Below, piece after piece: positions 1 to 9,669 of a stretch of 64,000 bases of DNA. Below the pieces are notes generated by a model that was not told the DNA's origin, did no database searches, and worked only from the letters and a program-made list of their open reading frames with translations. Every line of letters begins with the position of its first letter. The first letter of the stretch is position 1. The stretch comes from Acrocarpospora phusangensis (GTDB lineage Bacteria; Actinomycetota; Actinomycetes; Streptosporangiales; Streptosporangiaceae), in assembly GCF_016862995.1 (NCBI RefSeq), contig NZ_BOOA01000002.1:62001-126000 (forward strand), in the 5' to 3' direction. The translations under genes and the position numbers were made by a program.

Positions 1-1414
1 GCCGTACCCGGGCTTGGTGTCGCTCGGGACGGGAGGCGGTGGGCGTGTGCTCATCGACCTGGAGGCCGCGCACGGGGTGATCTCCATGACGGGTCCCAAC
101 ACGCTGGCGGCCCTGTCCGCGCTCGCCGTGGAGCTGGCCACCAACCGTTGGTCGGACCAGATGCGCATCACCCTTGTCGGGTTCGGTGAGGAACTCTCCC
201 TGATCGCCCCCGATCGTGTACGCGTGGCCGCCAGCCTCGCCGAAGTCCTTCCCGAACTCGAGGAACAAGCCCAGGACCAGCCCGGCGACGTGCTCACCGG
301 GCGCATCCACGGGCGGGCCCACGACCCGGCCTGGCCGCCGCACTACCTGCTGTCGGCCATCCAGCCCACTGCCGAGGAGGCGCGCAGGCTGGCCCTGCTC
401 AGTAAGGGGACAAGGACGGCCTCCGGGTTCGTCGTCGCGGGAGCCGTACCGCACGCGACCTGGACGTGGGAGATCACCGAGGACGGGCGGGCGCTGGTGG
501 AGACGCTCGGGTTCGACGTGGACGCGCAGTTGCTGCCGCGGCGGCACTACCAGGCGGTCGTGGATCTGTTCCGGACGGCTGGGCGGACCGAGGGGGAGCC
601 CCGGTCCGAGTCGTGGCAGGACCCGCGGGAGCCGTACCGAGCGGATATGCCGCCCGCGATCGAGGTGCGCATTCTCGGTCCGATCGAGATCAGTCCGGTG
701 AACATGCTGGAGGAGGGTCGCGCGTCGCTCGCGCAGGAGTTGGTGGTCTACCTGGCCACCCATCCGGGCGGCGTGCATCCAGTGGTGCTCGGCGGCGTGC
801 TGTGGCCGCGCGGGGTGCAGCCGATGGTCAGGGACGCCACGATCGCCCGGGTCGCGCAGTGGCTGGGCAAGGACTCCCGGGGACGTTCCTACCTCTACAC
901 CGACGAGTCGGGGCGGCTGCGGCTCAGCCCGGAGGTGCGCACCGACTGGGACCTGTTCCGCGATCTCGTACGCCGCGGGGACGCCGCCTCCCTGGAACGC
1001 GCCCTCGGCCTGGTCCGCGGGCCCCTGCTCAACGCCCGCCCGGGAAACCGGTACGCCTGGCTGGCCGCCGACTCGCTGGAGTACGACGTGACCGCCGCCG
1101 TGGCCGACGCCGCGCACCGGGTGTGCGAGACCCGGCTGGACCGCCGCGAACCGGACATGGCGGTGGCCGCCGCCAGGGCGGGGCTGCTGCTGGCCCCCGA
1201 CGACGAGGCGCTCTGGCGTGACCTGCTCCGCGCCGCGCACGCCACCGGCGACCACGCCCGGCTGCGTGCCGTTGTCGACGCCCTGCACCGGAGGGCGGCG
1301 TCGCACCCGTACGGCGGCGGCATGGCCCCCCAGACGGAGGCGCTGATCGACGAGCTGTTCCCGGCCTGGCGCCGGACCACCGCACCGGATCTGCGCGCTC
1401 CGCGACTGGCCTGA
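1..1414 (+). CDS. C-terminal part of a BTAD-domain regulatory protein (truncated by window start)
   Basis: The frame is open from base 2 with no stop, so the gene begins before the window and only its C-terminal ~470 residues are seen. The last ~250 residues, from about base 650 on, contain a winged-helix-like segment (RILGPIEI) followed by a helical repeat region typical of the bacterial transcriptional activator domain (BTAD) of SARP/AfsR-like proteins. The earlier part (TGPNTLAALSALAVELATN) resembles the linker of large actinobacterial LysM/BTAD proteins that sit near Tad-like pilus genes. No enzymatic motif is visible. Two exported proteins follow on the same strand (next start 95 bases downstream), so they may share an operon. 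The role in transcription or envelope signalling is inferred from the domain only. Confidence 0.75.
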   Translation, partial: PYPGLVSLGTGGGGRVLIDLEAAHGVISMTGPNTLAALSALAVELATNRWSDQMRITLVGFGEELSLIAPDRVRVAASLAEVLPELEEQAQDQPGDVLTGRIHGRAHDPAWPPHYLLSAIQPTAEEARRLALLSKGTRTASGFVVAGAVPHATWTWEITEDGRALVETLGFDVDAQLLPRRHYQAVVDLFRTAGRTEGEPRSESWQDPREPYRADMPPAIEVRILGPIEISPVNMLEEGRASLAQELVVYLATHPGGVHPVVLGGVLWPRGVQPMVRDATIARVAQWLGKDSRGRSYLYTDESGRLRLSPEVRTDWDLFRDLVRRGDAASLERALGLVRGPLLNARPGNRYAWLAADSLEYDVTAAVADAAHRVCETRLDRREPDMAVAAARAGLLLAPDDEALWRDLLRAAHATGDHARLRAVVDALHRRAASHPYGGGMAPQTEALIDELFPAWRRTTAPDLRAPRLA

Positions 1415-1508
1415 GGAGGACCCCGAAATGCGCCATGCCGAAACCCGCATAACGGTGGATCCACCCCGGTCCGCGTCATTACCGTCCGATCGACGCACGG
1501 GAGGACGA

Positions 1509-2132
1509 GTGACCATCGCGAGAGCGGCGCTGCTGGTCCTGGTGCTTTCCGCGTGCGGCGCGCCCGCCGGGCGGGAGTTCGTGCCGGGCGGCGGAGCGGC
1601 CACCGCGAAGGCCGCTCCCGCCGCGTCGTCCGCGCCCGCGCCCGGCGTGGAGACGGTCACGGCCGCGCCGGGCCTGAAGGTCACGATCGAATGGCCGTCC
1701 GAACGGAACGTCATGGTCAAGGCGTTCACCGACAGCTTCGTCGGCCAGTGGCGCGCGGTCGGCACGGACGGCGAGGACGAGTCCTACCTGGAGGGCGTCG
1801 AGGAGCCCGCCAACCGGGACGCCTACCGCTGGGTCAGGAGCTTCCTGGCCGAGAAGCAGTCCGCGCAGGGCACGGCCAAGCTGTACGCGCTCCGGGTCGC
1901 CTCGGTGACCGGGCGGGGTGCGGAGATCAACGCGTGCGTCGACACCTCCGGCATCAGGGTCACCGATGCCGCGGGTGACCCGGTGGCCGACCAGCCGCCG
2001 TGGACGGCGCCGCCGCAATCCACGTACCTGCAGGTCGCCGCCGTGCGGAGAGGGGACGACGGCACCTGGCGGGTCAAGCTGTTCCGGCACGCGAGCTACC
2101 CCCACGAACGCGCGAAGGAGTGCCTGCGTTGA
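1509..2132 (+). CDS. Predicted lipoprotein, function unknown
   Basis: The chosen start is the GTG at 1509, preceded by a GGGAGGACG ribosome site at about 1499. The ATG at 1428 would add residues that do not look like a signal peptide. The N-terminus is a short basic and hydrophobic stretch ending in the lipobox LVLSAC, so the protein (207 residues) is probably lipid-anchored outside the membrane. An Ala/Pro/Ser-rich linker follows, then a compact domain. I do not recognise the family. It lies between the BTAD protein and another exported protein, which suggests a small envelope-associated operon. Confidence 0.75.
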   Translation: MTIARAALLVLVLSACGAPAGREFVPGGGAATAKAAPAASSAPAPGVETVTAAPGLKVTIEWPSERNVMVKAFTDSFVGQWRAVGTDGEDESYLEGVEEPANRDAYRWVRSFLAEKQSAQGTAKLYALRVASVTGRGAEINACVDTSGIRVTDAAGDPVADQPPWTAPPQSTYLQVAAVRRGDDGTWRVKLFRHASYPHERAKECLR

Positions 2133-2148
2133 TTTCCGAGGAGGTCCG

Positions 2149-3075
2149 ATGAGACTGCTGCTCGCCCTGGCGCTCGCGCTCGCCCCGGCCGCCGCCCCCA
2201 ACCCGGGCGGGCCGTACGGCCAGGGTTTCCAGGCCGGCCGCACCGTCGGTGTGCAACTGGAGAACTCCACCATCGTCATCACCGGGACCGGCCTGGGCGC
2301 GAAACCCGACGGCTACCGGATCAAACGGCCGTGCTGGTACGAGCCCGGCCGCAGCGCCGAGGACATGCTGAAGACCCAGGAGGACCTGCGGGCGTTCTGG
2401 TTCCACACCAACCCGAACAGCACCGAGGAGGAGTTCCAGGAGTTCCTCAAGCAGTTCAAGGACAAGATCGGGCAGCCGGGCCGCTGGTGGGCGCCCGCCT
2501 ACAACGCGGCCGACCCGGGCGGCATGTCCTGCTGGAGCGCTCTGGAGGGCGCGATCTGGGTGGATCAGGGCAACACGCCGCCCGCCGGGATCACGATGAC
2601 CGAGCTCCTGGACATCGCCAGGGCCGCGCTGACCGTTCCTGAGCCGCAGATCCAGCTCAATCCGGACGCCAAGAGCTACGTGAACCTGCCCACCTTCGTC
2701 TGGCTCAACGGCCAGGGCCAGACGACCCGCTCGGTCACGGCGACCCTGCCGGGCCTGCTGAGCGCCACGGTGACCGCCACCCTGGACGACATCAAGATCG
2801 ACGCCGGGACGACCAGCGACCGGGCCGAGGTCAAGGAGAACTGCGGCCCGGCCGGGAGGCCGTACGCCAAGGGTGCGGCTTTCACGTGTGGTGTCCGGTA
2901 TCTGCGGGCTTCCGCGGATCAGCCGCGCAAGGTCTACACCCTGACCGTCACCACCGTCTGGCCGGTGACGAGCAACGCCGACCAGTCCGTGGTTCCGTTC
3001 GTGTTCGACCCCGTGGAGGGTACGGTCACCCGCGACGTCCAGGTGGGCGAGGTCCAGAGCACGGTCAAGGGCTGA
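2149..3075 (+). CDS. Secreted protein of unknown function
   Basis: The start is the ATG at 2149, with GAGGAGGT just upstream. The frame is open further upstream, but that part overlaps the preceding lipoprotein gene and is not used. The first ~20 residues (MRLLLALALALAPAAA) form a signal peptide, giving a 308-residue exported protein. The mature part is rich in Trp and acidic/aromatic segments in the first half and beta-type Thr/Val-rich sequence in the second half. Cysteines near FTCGVRYL and RPCWYEP may pair outside the cell. It is 16 bases after the lipoprotein stop, so the two are probably co-transcribed. No family is recognised. Confidence 0.75.
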   Translation: MRLLLALALALAPAAAPNPGGPYGQGFQAGRTVGVQLENSTIVITGTGLGAKPDGYRIKRPCWYEPGRSAEDMLKTQEDLRAFWFHTNPNSTEEEFQEFLKQFKDKIGQPGRWWAPAYNAADPGGMSCWSALEGAIWVDQGNTPPAGITMTELLDIARAALTVPEPQIQLNPDAKSYVNLPTFVWLNGQGQTTRSVTATLPGLLSATVTATLDDIKIDAGTTSDRAEVKENCGPAGRPYAKGAAFTCGVRYLRASADQPRKVYTLTVTTVWPVTSNADQSVVPFVFDPVEGTVTRDVQVGEVQSTVKG

Positions 3076-3082
3076 CCGGGGC

Positions 3083-3577
3083 TCAGTTGGCCCGCTCGTG
3101 GTGGAGCAGCCACTCCTTCACGGGCGGGCCGTAGTAGTAGCCGCCGTACCCGCCCGCGGCCGGGAGCACCCGGTGGCAGGGGACGAAGGGCGCGATCAGG
3201 TTCTGGGCGCAGGCCGAGCCGGCCGCCCGGGCGGCGGTCGCGGGCAGCCCGGCGCTGACGGCCAGTTCGGCGTAGCGCACGGTGGTCCCGGCGGGGACCG
3301 CGCGGAGCGCCTGGTAGAGGCGCTGGCGGGTGGGCGTGCCCGGCTGCGACACGGGGATCTTGTCCAGGGCGTCCAGTCTGCCGTCCAGGTAGTCGGCGAC
3401 GGCCTGGGCGGCTTCGGGGAGTTCGCCCACGCGCAGGCCCTCGGCCTGGAGGCGCGGCGAGAGGCGTACGAACATCTCGTGGGGGTCGGCGGTGAAGCCG
3501 GCCGCGACCAGGACGTCTTCGCGGGCGAGCAGGGCGAGCGGTCCGGCGGGGGTCGGGACGGTCTGGGTGACGATCAT
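3083..3577 (-). CDS. ogt: Methylated-DNA--[protein]-cysteine S-methyltransferase
   Basis: This 164-residue protein removes O6-alkyl groups from guanine by suicide transfer to its own cysteine. The active-site motif PCHRV is present with the acceptor at about Cys134, and the helix-turn-helix region before it (TTVRYAELA) is typical of Ogt/AGT. The length matches the family. The ATG at 3577 is preceded by TGAGGAG, and the upstream gene stops only 10 bases before it, so it is co-transcribed with and probably translationally coupled to the Ada-AlkA gene. Together they form an alkylation-repair operon. Confidence 0.95.
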   Translation of the reverse strand: MIVTQTVPTPAGPLALLAREDVLVAAGFTADPHEMFVRLSPRLQAEGLRVGELPEAAQAVADYLDGRLDALDKIPVSQPGTPTRQRLYQALRAVPAGTTVRYAELAVSAGLPATAARAAGSACAQNLIAPFVPCHRVLPAAGGYGGYYYGPPVKEWLLHHERAN

Positions 3578-3587
3578 GATGATCTCC

Positions 3588-5213
3588 TCACGCGTTCCAG
3601 ATATGGAGGGCGGCGTAGGCGCGCCAGGGGCGCCACCGCTCGATTTCGTCTTCACCGATGGCCAGTTCGGCCATTTTGCGGCGCAGGACCAGGTCGCCGC
3701 CGGGCCACGCGTCGGGGTCGCGGAGCGCGCGCAGCGCGATGTAGGCGACGGTCCAGGGCCCGATGCCGGGGATCTCCAGCAGCAACGCCGAGGTCTCAGC
3801 GGGGTCGCCGCCGTCCAGGTCGATTCGGCCGTCGGCGACGGCACGGGCGACCGCGTGCAGCGTGGCGACCCGCCGGTTGGTCAGCCCCAGGCCGGTCAGG
3901 TCCCGCTCGGCCAGCTCTTCCGCGGTCGGAAAGGCGGTCGGAAAGGCGGTCGGGAAGGCGGTCGGAAGGGCGGTCGGGAAGGCGGTCGGCCTGCCGGTCC
4001 GGATATCGGCCGCTTGGTTGGCGGCAATGTCGGTTTGGCTATCGGTTGGGATGTCGGCCGATTGATCGGTAGGGATGCCGGCCGACAAGGCGACCGGCAC
4101 GCTGGCCGATCGATCGGCAGGAATGTCGACCGGCAAGGCGACCGGAGTGTCGGCCTCAACGGTGGTCGGGGAGCTTCCGGCCGCCGCGATCCGGCCCAGG
4201 AGGGTTCGTGCGCCCGCAACCGAGATCTGCTGGCCGACGATCGCGCGGACCACCAACTCGAAAGCGTCGAAAGCCCCCGGAACCCGCAGGCCCGGGCGTT
4301 TCGCCACCAGCGGCCCCAGCGACGTGGGCTCCAGCACGGCGGCGATGGCGTCGGGCGCGGCGTCCAGATCGAGCATGCGGCGGCAGCGCGCGACGATCCT
4401 GGCCAGCTGCCGGGTGTCGTCGGTGCTCACCGTCAGCCGGATGTGATCGGCGCCAGGAGCCAGGGCGATCAACCCGCCGGGAATCACCCGCTGATAGCTG
4501 GCCACCAGGTCGTCCTGAAATATCACGCTTTCGATGCCAGGAATCGCCCGGGACGCGAGGAACCGCAGCAACGCCTGCGCGTCATACGGCGCGCGATATC
4601 CAAGCCGCAAAGTCACCCCATCCACCCCACCCGCCCCCCGCAACGGCCCAACCGCCTTCCGAAGATCCCCAGGCGCGAACCCGTACGACTCCTTCATGGC
4701 CGCGTTGAACTGCCGCACGCTCCCGAACCCCGCCGCGAACGCGACCTCGGTGATCGGCAGCGCCGTCTCGGTGAGCAGCTGCTTGGCCAGCAGCAACCGC
4801 CGGGTCCTGGCCACCGCCAGCGGCCCGGTGCCCAGTTCGGCTGCGAACAGCCGGTGCAGGTGGCGCTCCGTCACGTGCAGCCGCCGCGCCAGCCCGGCCA
4901 CCCCGGTCTCGTCCGCGACGCCGTCGTCGATCAGCCGCAGCCCGCGTCCGACCAGGTCGGCGCGGGCGTCCCAGCCGGGCGACCCCGGGCTCAGCTCCGG
5001 CCGGCAGCGGCGGCACGGCCGGAACCCGGCCGCCTCCGCCGAGGCCGCGTACGGATAGAACCGCACGTTCTTCCGCGCGGGCGTACGAGCCGGGCAGATC
5101 GGCCGGCAGTAGATCCCGGTCGAGGTCACCGCCGTGTAGAACCGCCCGTCGAACCGCGCGTCCCGCGCCGATATCGCCAGGTAGCACCGGTCGAAGTCCA
5201 GTTCCGTGCTCAT
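3588..5213 (-). CDS. alkA: Ada-type regulator fused to AlkA 3-methyladenine DNA glycosylase, with a low-complexity insertion
   Basis: The ~541-residue protein has three parts. The first is an Ada methylphosphotriester zinc domain with Cys36, Cys40, Cys67 and Cys70 (YCRPIC and PCRRC), Cys36 being the expected methyl acceptor. An AraC-type double helix-turn-helix (about 80-180) follows. The last part is an AlkA N-domain plus HhH-GPD glycosylase, with the helix-hairpin-helix PGIGPW and the catalytic Asp in GGDLVLR. It should sense methylated DNA, activate its own operon and excise alkylated purines. Between about residues 346 and 429, inside the glycosylase domain, lies a Pro/Thr/Asp-rich repetitive insertion (FPTA, DIPTD units) absent from ordinary AlkA proteins. 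The start could also be the GTG at 5222; the ATG at 5213 gives the usual family N-terminus. ogt lies 10 bases downstream. Confidence 0.92.
   Translation of the reverse strand: MSTELDFDRCYLAISARDARFDGRFYTAVTSTGIYCRPICPARTPARKNVRFYPYAASAEAAGFRPCRRCRPELSPGSPGWDARADLVGRGLRLIDDGVADETGVAGLARRLHVTERHLHRLFAAELGTGPLAVARTRRLLLAKQLLTETALPITEVAFAAGFGSVRQFNAAMKESYGFAPGDLRKAVGPLRGAGGVDGVTLRLGYRAPYDAQALLRFLASRAIPGIESVIFQDDLVASYQRVIPGGLIALAPGADHIRLTVSTDDTRQLARIVARCRRMLDLDAAPDAIAAVLEPTSLGPLVAKRPGLRVPGAFDAFELVVRAIVGQQISVAGARTLLGRIAAAGSSPTTVEADTPVALPVDIPADRSASVPVALSAGIPTDQSADIPTDSQTDIAANQAADIRTGRPTAFPTALPTAFPTAFPTAFPTAEELAERDLTGLGLTNRRVATLHAVARAVADGRIDLDGGDPAETSALLLEIPGIGPWTVAYIALRALRDPDAWPGGDLVLRRKMAELAIGEDEIERWRPWRAYAALHIWNA
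3920..4175 (-). repeat. 12-bp tandem repeats and degenerate repeats inside alkA
   Basis: On the plus strand a 12-base unit close to GGTCGGGAAGGC is repeated about five times between roughly 3925 and 3990, and looser copies continue to about 4175. The unit is a multiple of three, so the reading frame is kept and translates as FPTA units, then DIPTD/DIPAD-like units. This is a coding minisatellite in the AlkA linker region. Confidence 0.8.
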
Positions 5214-5284
5214 GTGGAACACGCTATGCCCTGCTCAGCAACCCATGCTGGCGGAAATCGGACCTCAGCGTATGCCCAGGTGGG

Positions 5285-6232
5285 CTACTTGCTGGAGATG
5301 CCCACCCCCAGGTCGAACTCCCGGTAGACCCGCGCCCAGAAGCCGTCCCGCAGCCACACCCTGGCCTCGGGGTACGGCCGCAGCGAGTGCCCGAGCTCCT
5401 TCTCCGCCTCGATGAGCAGCTCGGTGTCGATGACGGTGGGCAGGATCGGGCCGGGCAGCAGGTCCCTGATGTTGTCGCGGCCGCGGGTGAGGATCCACTT
5501 CTGCGCCACGTGCTCGCCGACCTCCTCCACCCGGGGACGGCTCGGCCCCAGTTTGGGGCTGCTGGGCGCGCCGTGCACGGGTTTGGGCGGCGCGACCGGC
5601 TTGGCGGCGCGGGCGGCGAACACCTGCGCGGGCGACGGCGGCGGCGTGACCGGCACCGGGATGGGGGCCCGGTTGAAGTACGGCCGCAGGAAGTCGGCAC
5701 TGAGGATCTCCACCGTGTCGGACTCCCACACCAGCCGCTCGGCTTGGTTCGTTCCGAACGGGGGTTCCACGCCCCACAGGTGCACCCGCACGCCGTACGC
5801 CTGGGCGGCCTCGACGGCGGGGACCATGTCCTCGTCGCCGGCGATCAGCACGGTGTCGCTGACCGCGTGGTGCCGGGCCAGGGCCTCCAGGTCGCTGCGG
5901 ATCTGCGCGTCCACGCCCTTCTGCTGGCCGCGCGCGTTGAGGTTGCCGAGCCGTACCTTGACCCAGGGGAGCTGCGCGATGACGCGCTGGTCCACGGTGG
6001 GCACGCGGTCGCGGGCCGCGTCGTACCAGTAGACGCGCAGCAGTTCGCCAGGGATGCGTTCCAGCGCGTGCTTCTGCAACGACTGGATCAACTCGTCGGC
6101 CGCGACGCGGTACTCCTTGCGCTCCTTGGCCGACAGGAGAACCTCTCCAGCAGCCGCGTAGAGGTATCCGACATCGACGAGTACCGCGTATTTGGCTGCC
6201 ATGCTGTGCGCTGCGAGGTCCGGGATGGCCAT
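5285..6232 (-). CDS. NYN domain-containing (PIN-like) protein
   Basis: The N-terminal ~190 residues carry the NYN/PIN-like nuclease pattern: VLVDVGYLY near the start (first acidic residue), GVDAQIRSDL in the middle and LIAGDEDMVPAV, giving the acidic residues expected to bind metal. This family cleaves or processes RNA, though no substrate is known here. A Pro-rich linker follows, then a C-terminal helical region of ~100 residues (a likely OST-HTH/LOTUS-like position, not certain). The start at 6232 has a strong GGAGG ribosome site. It stands alone on the minus strand between alkA and the carboxylase genes. Confidence 0.85.
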   Translation of the reverse strand: MAIPDLAAHSMAAKYAVLVDVGYLYAAAGEVLLSAKERKEYRVAADELIQSLQKHALERIPGELLRVYWYDAARDRVPTVDQRVIAQLPWVKVRLGNLNARGQQKGVDAQIRSDLEALARHHAVSDTVLIAGDEDMVPAVEAAQAYGVRVHLWGVEPPFGTNQAERLVWESDTVEILSADFLRPYFNRAPIPVPVTPPPSPAQVFAARAAKPVAPPKPVHGAPSSPKLGPSRPRVEEVGEHVAQKWILTRGRDNIRDLLPGPILPTVIDTELLIEAEKELGHSLRPYPEARVWLRDGFWARVYREFDLGVGISSK

Positions 6233-6343
6233 CTTGTCCTCCAGGCCTCGTCTCCATGTGTTTGGCTGAGGGTAATTGCCCTTTTGTAGATACTCCCAAC
6301 TCTTGGGCCACTTGACACCCGGTTCGGCGGATCTAATCCCTCG

Positions 6344-6568
6344 CTAATCCGGCAGCGCGCTCGCCCGCCAGGCGCCCGGACCGGGCCGCCAGGCGCCGCC
6401 CGGGCCGGTGGCGCCGCGCATGCGACGGGCCGGATCCCGCCAGCTTTGCCTGGTCGGTACGGCTTCCGGTTGTGACGGCGGGGCTGCGCTGAGTGCCACC
6501 AGCAGCGCCGCGATCTCCTCTGGGGACGCGTCCCCCCGTACGATTCTCAGCTGGTTCAACTGGTTCAC
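6344..6568 (-). CDS. accE: Acyl-CoA carboxylase epsilon subunit
   Basis: This is a 74-residue protein starting at a GTG whose bases overlap the stop of the carboxyltransferase gene (GTGA overlap), so it is translationally coupled to it. It has the two conserved blocks of the actinobacterial AccE/PccE family: [17 protein letters not shown] at the N-terminus and W..PARRM followed by GPGAWRAS at the C-terminus. The epsilon subunit stabilises the alpha-beta acyl-CoA carboxylase complex. The reading frame is also open further upstream, but that part is the shadow of accD. Confidence 0.9.
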   Translation of the reverse strand: MNQLNQLRIVRGDASPEEIAALLVALSAAPPSQPEAVPTRQSWRDPARRMRGATGPGGAWRPGPGAWRASALPD

Positions 6569-8160
6569 AGCGGGATGTTCCCATGCTTCTTGGGCGGGAG
6601 TGAAGCGCGCTTGTTGCGCAGTGCGCGCAGCGCCCGTACCACCTGGGAGCGGGTCTCGGAGGGCCGGATGACCGCGTCCACGTAGCCGCGCTCGGCGGCC
6701 AGGTAGGGGTTGGCCAGGGTGTCCTCGTAGTGGGCCACGAAGCCGGCGCGGGCCGCGTCCGGGTCCTCGGCGGCGGCCAGCTCCCGGCGGTAGAGGATGT
6801 TGACCGCGCCCTGGGCGCCCATGACGGCGATCTGCGCGGTCGGCCAGGCCAGGTTCACGTCCGCTCCGAGGTGTTTTGACCCCATAACGTCGTACGCCCC
6901 GCCGTACGCCTTTCGGGTGATGACCGTGACGAGCGGCACGGTGGCCTCGGCGTAGGCGTACAGGAGTTTGGCGCCGCGCCGGATGATGCCGTTCCATTCC
7001 TGATCGGTCCCCGGAAGGAATCCCGGTACATCAACAAATGTCAGCACAGGGATATTGAAAGCATCGCAAGTCCGGACGAATCGCGCGGCTTTTTCCGATG
7101 CGGCGATGTCCAGCGTGCCCGCGAAACTCATCGGCTGGTTCGCCACCACCCCGACCGAACGCCCCTCGACGCGCCCGAACCCGGCCAGGATGTTGGGCGC
7201 GAACGCCGCGTGCACCTCCAGGAACTCCCCGTCGTCCAGCACGTGCCCGACCACGGTGTGCATGTCGTACGGCTGGTTGGCCGAGTCGGGGATCAGCGTG
7301 TCCAGCTCCGGCACCGGGTCGAGCGCCGAGTCCGCGGGGAAGACCGGCGCCTCGTCCATGTTGTTGGACGGCAGGTAGGACAGCAGCGCCCGGGCGAACA
7401 CCAGGCAGTCCTCCTCGTCGGCGGCCTCGTAGTGCGCCACGCCGGAGCGGGAGTTGTGCGTGTGCGCCCCGCCGAGCTCCTCGAAGGTCACCTCCTCGCC
7501 GGTCACCGTCTTGATCACGTCCGGCCCGGTGATGAACATGTGCGACTTTTCCTGAACCATCAGGACGAAGTCGGTCAAAGCGGGCGAGTAGACGGCGCCG
7601 CCCGCGCACGGGCCCATGATCAGCGAGATCTGCGGGATCACGCCCGAGGCGTGCACGTTCCGCTTGAAGATCTCCGCGTACAGCCCCAGGCTGACCACGC
7701 CCTCCTGGATGCGCGCCCCGCCCGAGTCGTTGATCCCCACCATCGGGCAGCCGGTCTTGAGCGCGTGGTCCATGACCTTGACGATCTTCTCCCCGAAGAC
7801 CTCCCCGAGCGACCCCCCGAACACGGTGAAGTCCTGCGCGAACACGGCCACCGGCCGCCCGTCCACGGTCCCGTGCCCGGTCACCACGCCATCCCCGTAC
7901 GGCCGGTCGCGGTCGAGGCCGAAACTCGTGGACCGGTGCCTGGCCAGCTCGTCGAACTCCACGAAGGAGCCCTCGTCCAGGAAGGCGGCGAGCCGCTCCC
8001 TGGCCGTCATCTTGCCCTTGGCGTGCTGTTTCTCGACGGCGCGCGCGGAGCCCGCGTGCTCCGCCTCGTGCAGCCGGCGCTCCAGTTCGGCGATCTTGCC
8101 CGCGGTGGTGTGAATGTCGATCTCCGAGGCCGGTGCCGCCTTTATTCCATCAGCCGTCAT
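6565..8160 (-). CDS. accD: Acyl-CoA carboxylase carboxyltransferase (beta) subunit
   Basis: This 531-residue protein belongs to the carboxyltransferase family (AccD/PccB). The two crotonase-like halves are visible, with [17 protein letters not shown] and the acyl-CoA oxyanion-hole stretch SGGARIQEG in the first, and PGFLPG then [10 protein letters not shown] in the second. It transfers CO2 from biotin to acetyl- or propionyl-CoA, giving malonyl- or methylmalonyl-CoA for fatty-acid and polyketide synthesis. The partner biotin-carrying alpha subunit is not in the window. accE follows with an overlapping start, and birA lies about 17 kb away. Substrate preference cannot be read from the sequence alone. 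Confidence 0.95.
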   Translation of the reverse strand: MTADGIKAAPASEIDIHTTAGKIAELERRLHEAEHAGSARAVEKQHAKGKMTARERLAAFLDEGSFVEFDELARHRSTSFGLDRDRPYGDGVVTGHGTVDGRPVAVFAQDFTVFGGSLGEVFGEKIVKVMDHALKTGCPMVGINDSGGARIQEGVVSLGLYAEIFKRNVHASGVIPQISLIMGPCAGGAVYSPALTDFVLMVQEKSHMFITGPDVIKTVTGEEVTFEELGGAHTHNSRSGVAHYEAADEEDCLVFARALLSYLPSNNMDEAPVFPADSALDPVPELDTLIPDSANQPYDMHTVVGHVLDDGEFLEVHAAFAPNILAGFGRVEGRSVGVVANQPMSFAGTLDIAASEKAARFVRTCDAFNIPVLTFVDVPGFLPGTDQEWNGIIRRGAKLLYAYAEATVPLVTVITRKAYGGAYDVMGSKHLGADVNLAWPTAQIAVMGAQGAVNILYRRELAAAEDPDAARAGFVAHYEDTLANPYLAAERGYVDAVIRPSETRSQVVRALRALRNKRASLPPKKHGNIPL

Positions 8161-8240
8161 GTCGTCAGGGTAACCATTCGCTCACCGCGCCCGTCGCAGG
8201 GGCCGGAGTATTGTCGGTCACGCTGGGTAGTCTCACGGTC

Positions 8241-9587
8241 ATGAAAGCGCAAACTTCCCTCCGCAGGGTCATCGGCCGCAAGGTGCTGCTGCTGTTCGTG
8301 GTGGGCGACATCCTGGGCGCGGGCATCTACGCCCTGGCCGGGAAGGTCGCCGGCCAGGTCGGCGGCGCGCTCTGGGTGCCGTTCCTGGTGGCCTTCGTGC
8401 TGGCCGCCCTGACCGCGACGGCCTATGCGGAACTGGTCGGCAAGTATCCGCAGGCGGCCGGCGCGGCCCTCTACGCGAACAAGGCGTTCGGGGTGCCGTT
8501 CGTGACCTTCATCGTGGCGTTCGCCGTGATGATGAGCGGCGTCACCTCGGCCGGGGCCGCCGCCCGCGCCTTCGGCGGCCAGTATCTGGCCGAGTTCGTC
8601 AGCCTGCCCGTCCTGGCCGGGGCGCTGATCTTCCTGGCCCTGGTCACCCTGGTCAACTTCGCCGGCATCTCGGAGTCGATCAAGGTCAACGTGGTGCTCA
8701 CCCTGATCGAGGCGTTCGGCCTGCTGGTCATCATCGCCATCGGCGTCTACGCGCTGGTCTCGGGCGACGGCGACCCCGGCAGGGCGCTGGAGTTCCACCC
8801 GGTCAACGGCGCGTTCCTGGGCGTGCTCGGCGGCACCGCGCTGGCCTTCTACGCCCTGCTCGGCTTCGAGGACTCGGTCAACCTGGCTGAGGAGGCCAAG
8901 GACCCCCAGCGCGACTTCCCCCGAGCCCTGTTCGGTGGTCTGGCCGTGGCCGCCGCCGTCTACCTGGCGGTCGCCTTCACGGCCACCATGCTGGTCGACA
9001 CCGAGACGCTCAGGACCTCGAGCGGTCCGCTGCTGGAAGTGGTCAAGGTGGCCGGGCTGAGCTTCCCGCCCAAGCTGTTCGCGCTGATCGCCTTGCTCGC
9101 CGTGGGCAACACCGCGCTCATCAACATGCTGATGGCCTCCCGCCTGGTCTACGGCATGGGCCGGGAGCGGATCGTGCCCGCCGTGTTCGCCAGCGTGCAC
9201 CCGACCCGGGCCACCCCGTGGGTGGCGATCCTGTTCACCGTGGCCGTCGCGGTCGCCCTGGTCAGCACCGGCGACGTGGGCGGCCTGGCGGAGACCACCG
9301 TCCTGCTGCTGCTGTGCGTGTTCGCGCTGGTCAACGTCTCGGTCCTGGTGCTGCGCCGGGATCCGGTGGAGCACGCGCACTACCGCGCCCCGAACTGGGC
9401 GCCGGCCCTCGGCGCGGCCGTCTGCGTGCTGCTGGCCCTGCCGATCACGGGCAGGGACGGCTCGGTCTACCTGCGCGCCGGCGTCCTGCTCGCGGTCGGC
9501 GTCCTGCTCTGGTTCGTCAACCGCCTCCTGGCCGGCCGTGGGAGGAACCGCGAGGACAGCGCCGTCGAGGCAGAGATCGGGCGGTGA
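8241..9587 (+). CDS. APC-family amino acid permease
   Basis: This is a ~448-residue integral membrane protein with about 12 hydrophobic segments. Near the N-terminus it has the APC-superfamily motif GDILGAGIYALAG (broken helix 1 that binds substrate). The core GFEDSVNLAEEAKDP in the middle is characteristic of amino acid/polyamine/cation transporters. The start ATG at 8241 is preferred over upstream codons because it precedes the first membrane helix directly. It is transcribed divergently from accD with an 80-base gap, so the two promoters overlap. Substrate unknown. Confidence 0.88.
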   Translation: MKAQTSLRRVIGRKVLLLFVVGDILGAGIYALAGKVAGQVGGALWVPFLVAFVLAALTATAYAELVGKYPQAAGAALYANKAFGVPFVTFIVAFAVMMSGVTSAGAAARAFGGQYLAEFVSLPVLAGALIFLALVTLVNFAGISESIKVNVVLTLIEAFGLLVIIAIGVYALVSGDGDPGRALEFHPVNGAFLGVLGGTALAFYALLGFEDSVNLAEEAKDPQRDFPRALFGGLAVAAAVYLAVAFTATMLVDTETLRTSSGPLLEVVKVAGLSFPPKLFALIALLAVGNTALINMLMASRLVYGMGRERIVPAVFASVHPTRATPWVAILFTVAVAVALVSTGDVGGLAETTVLLLLCVFALVNVSVLVLRRDPVEHAHYRAPNWAPALGAAVCVLLALPITGRDGSVYLRAGVLLAVGVLLWFVNRLLAGRGRNREDSAVEAEIGR

Positions 9588-9669
9588 CGGCACCCGATTT
9601 GCAACTTAAGCCCGATTATGTTCGTTGATGTAGAGACGGGGGCGCCGTCACACAGAGAGAGTTGAGCGC

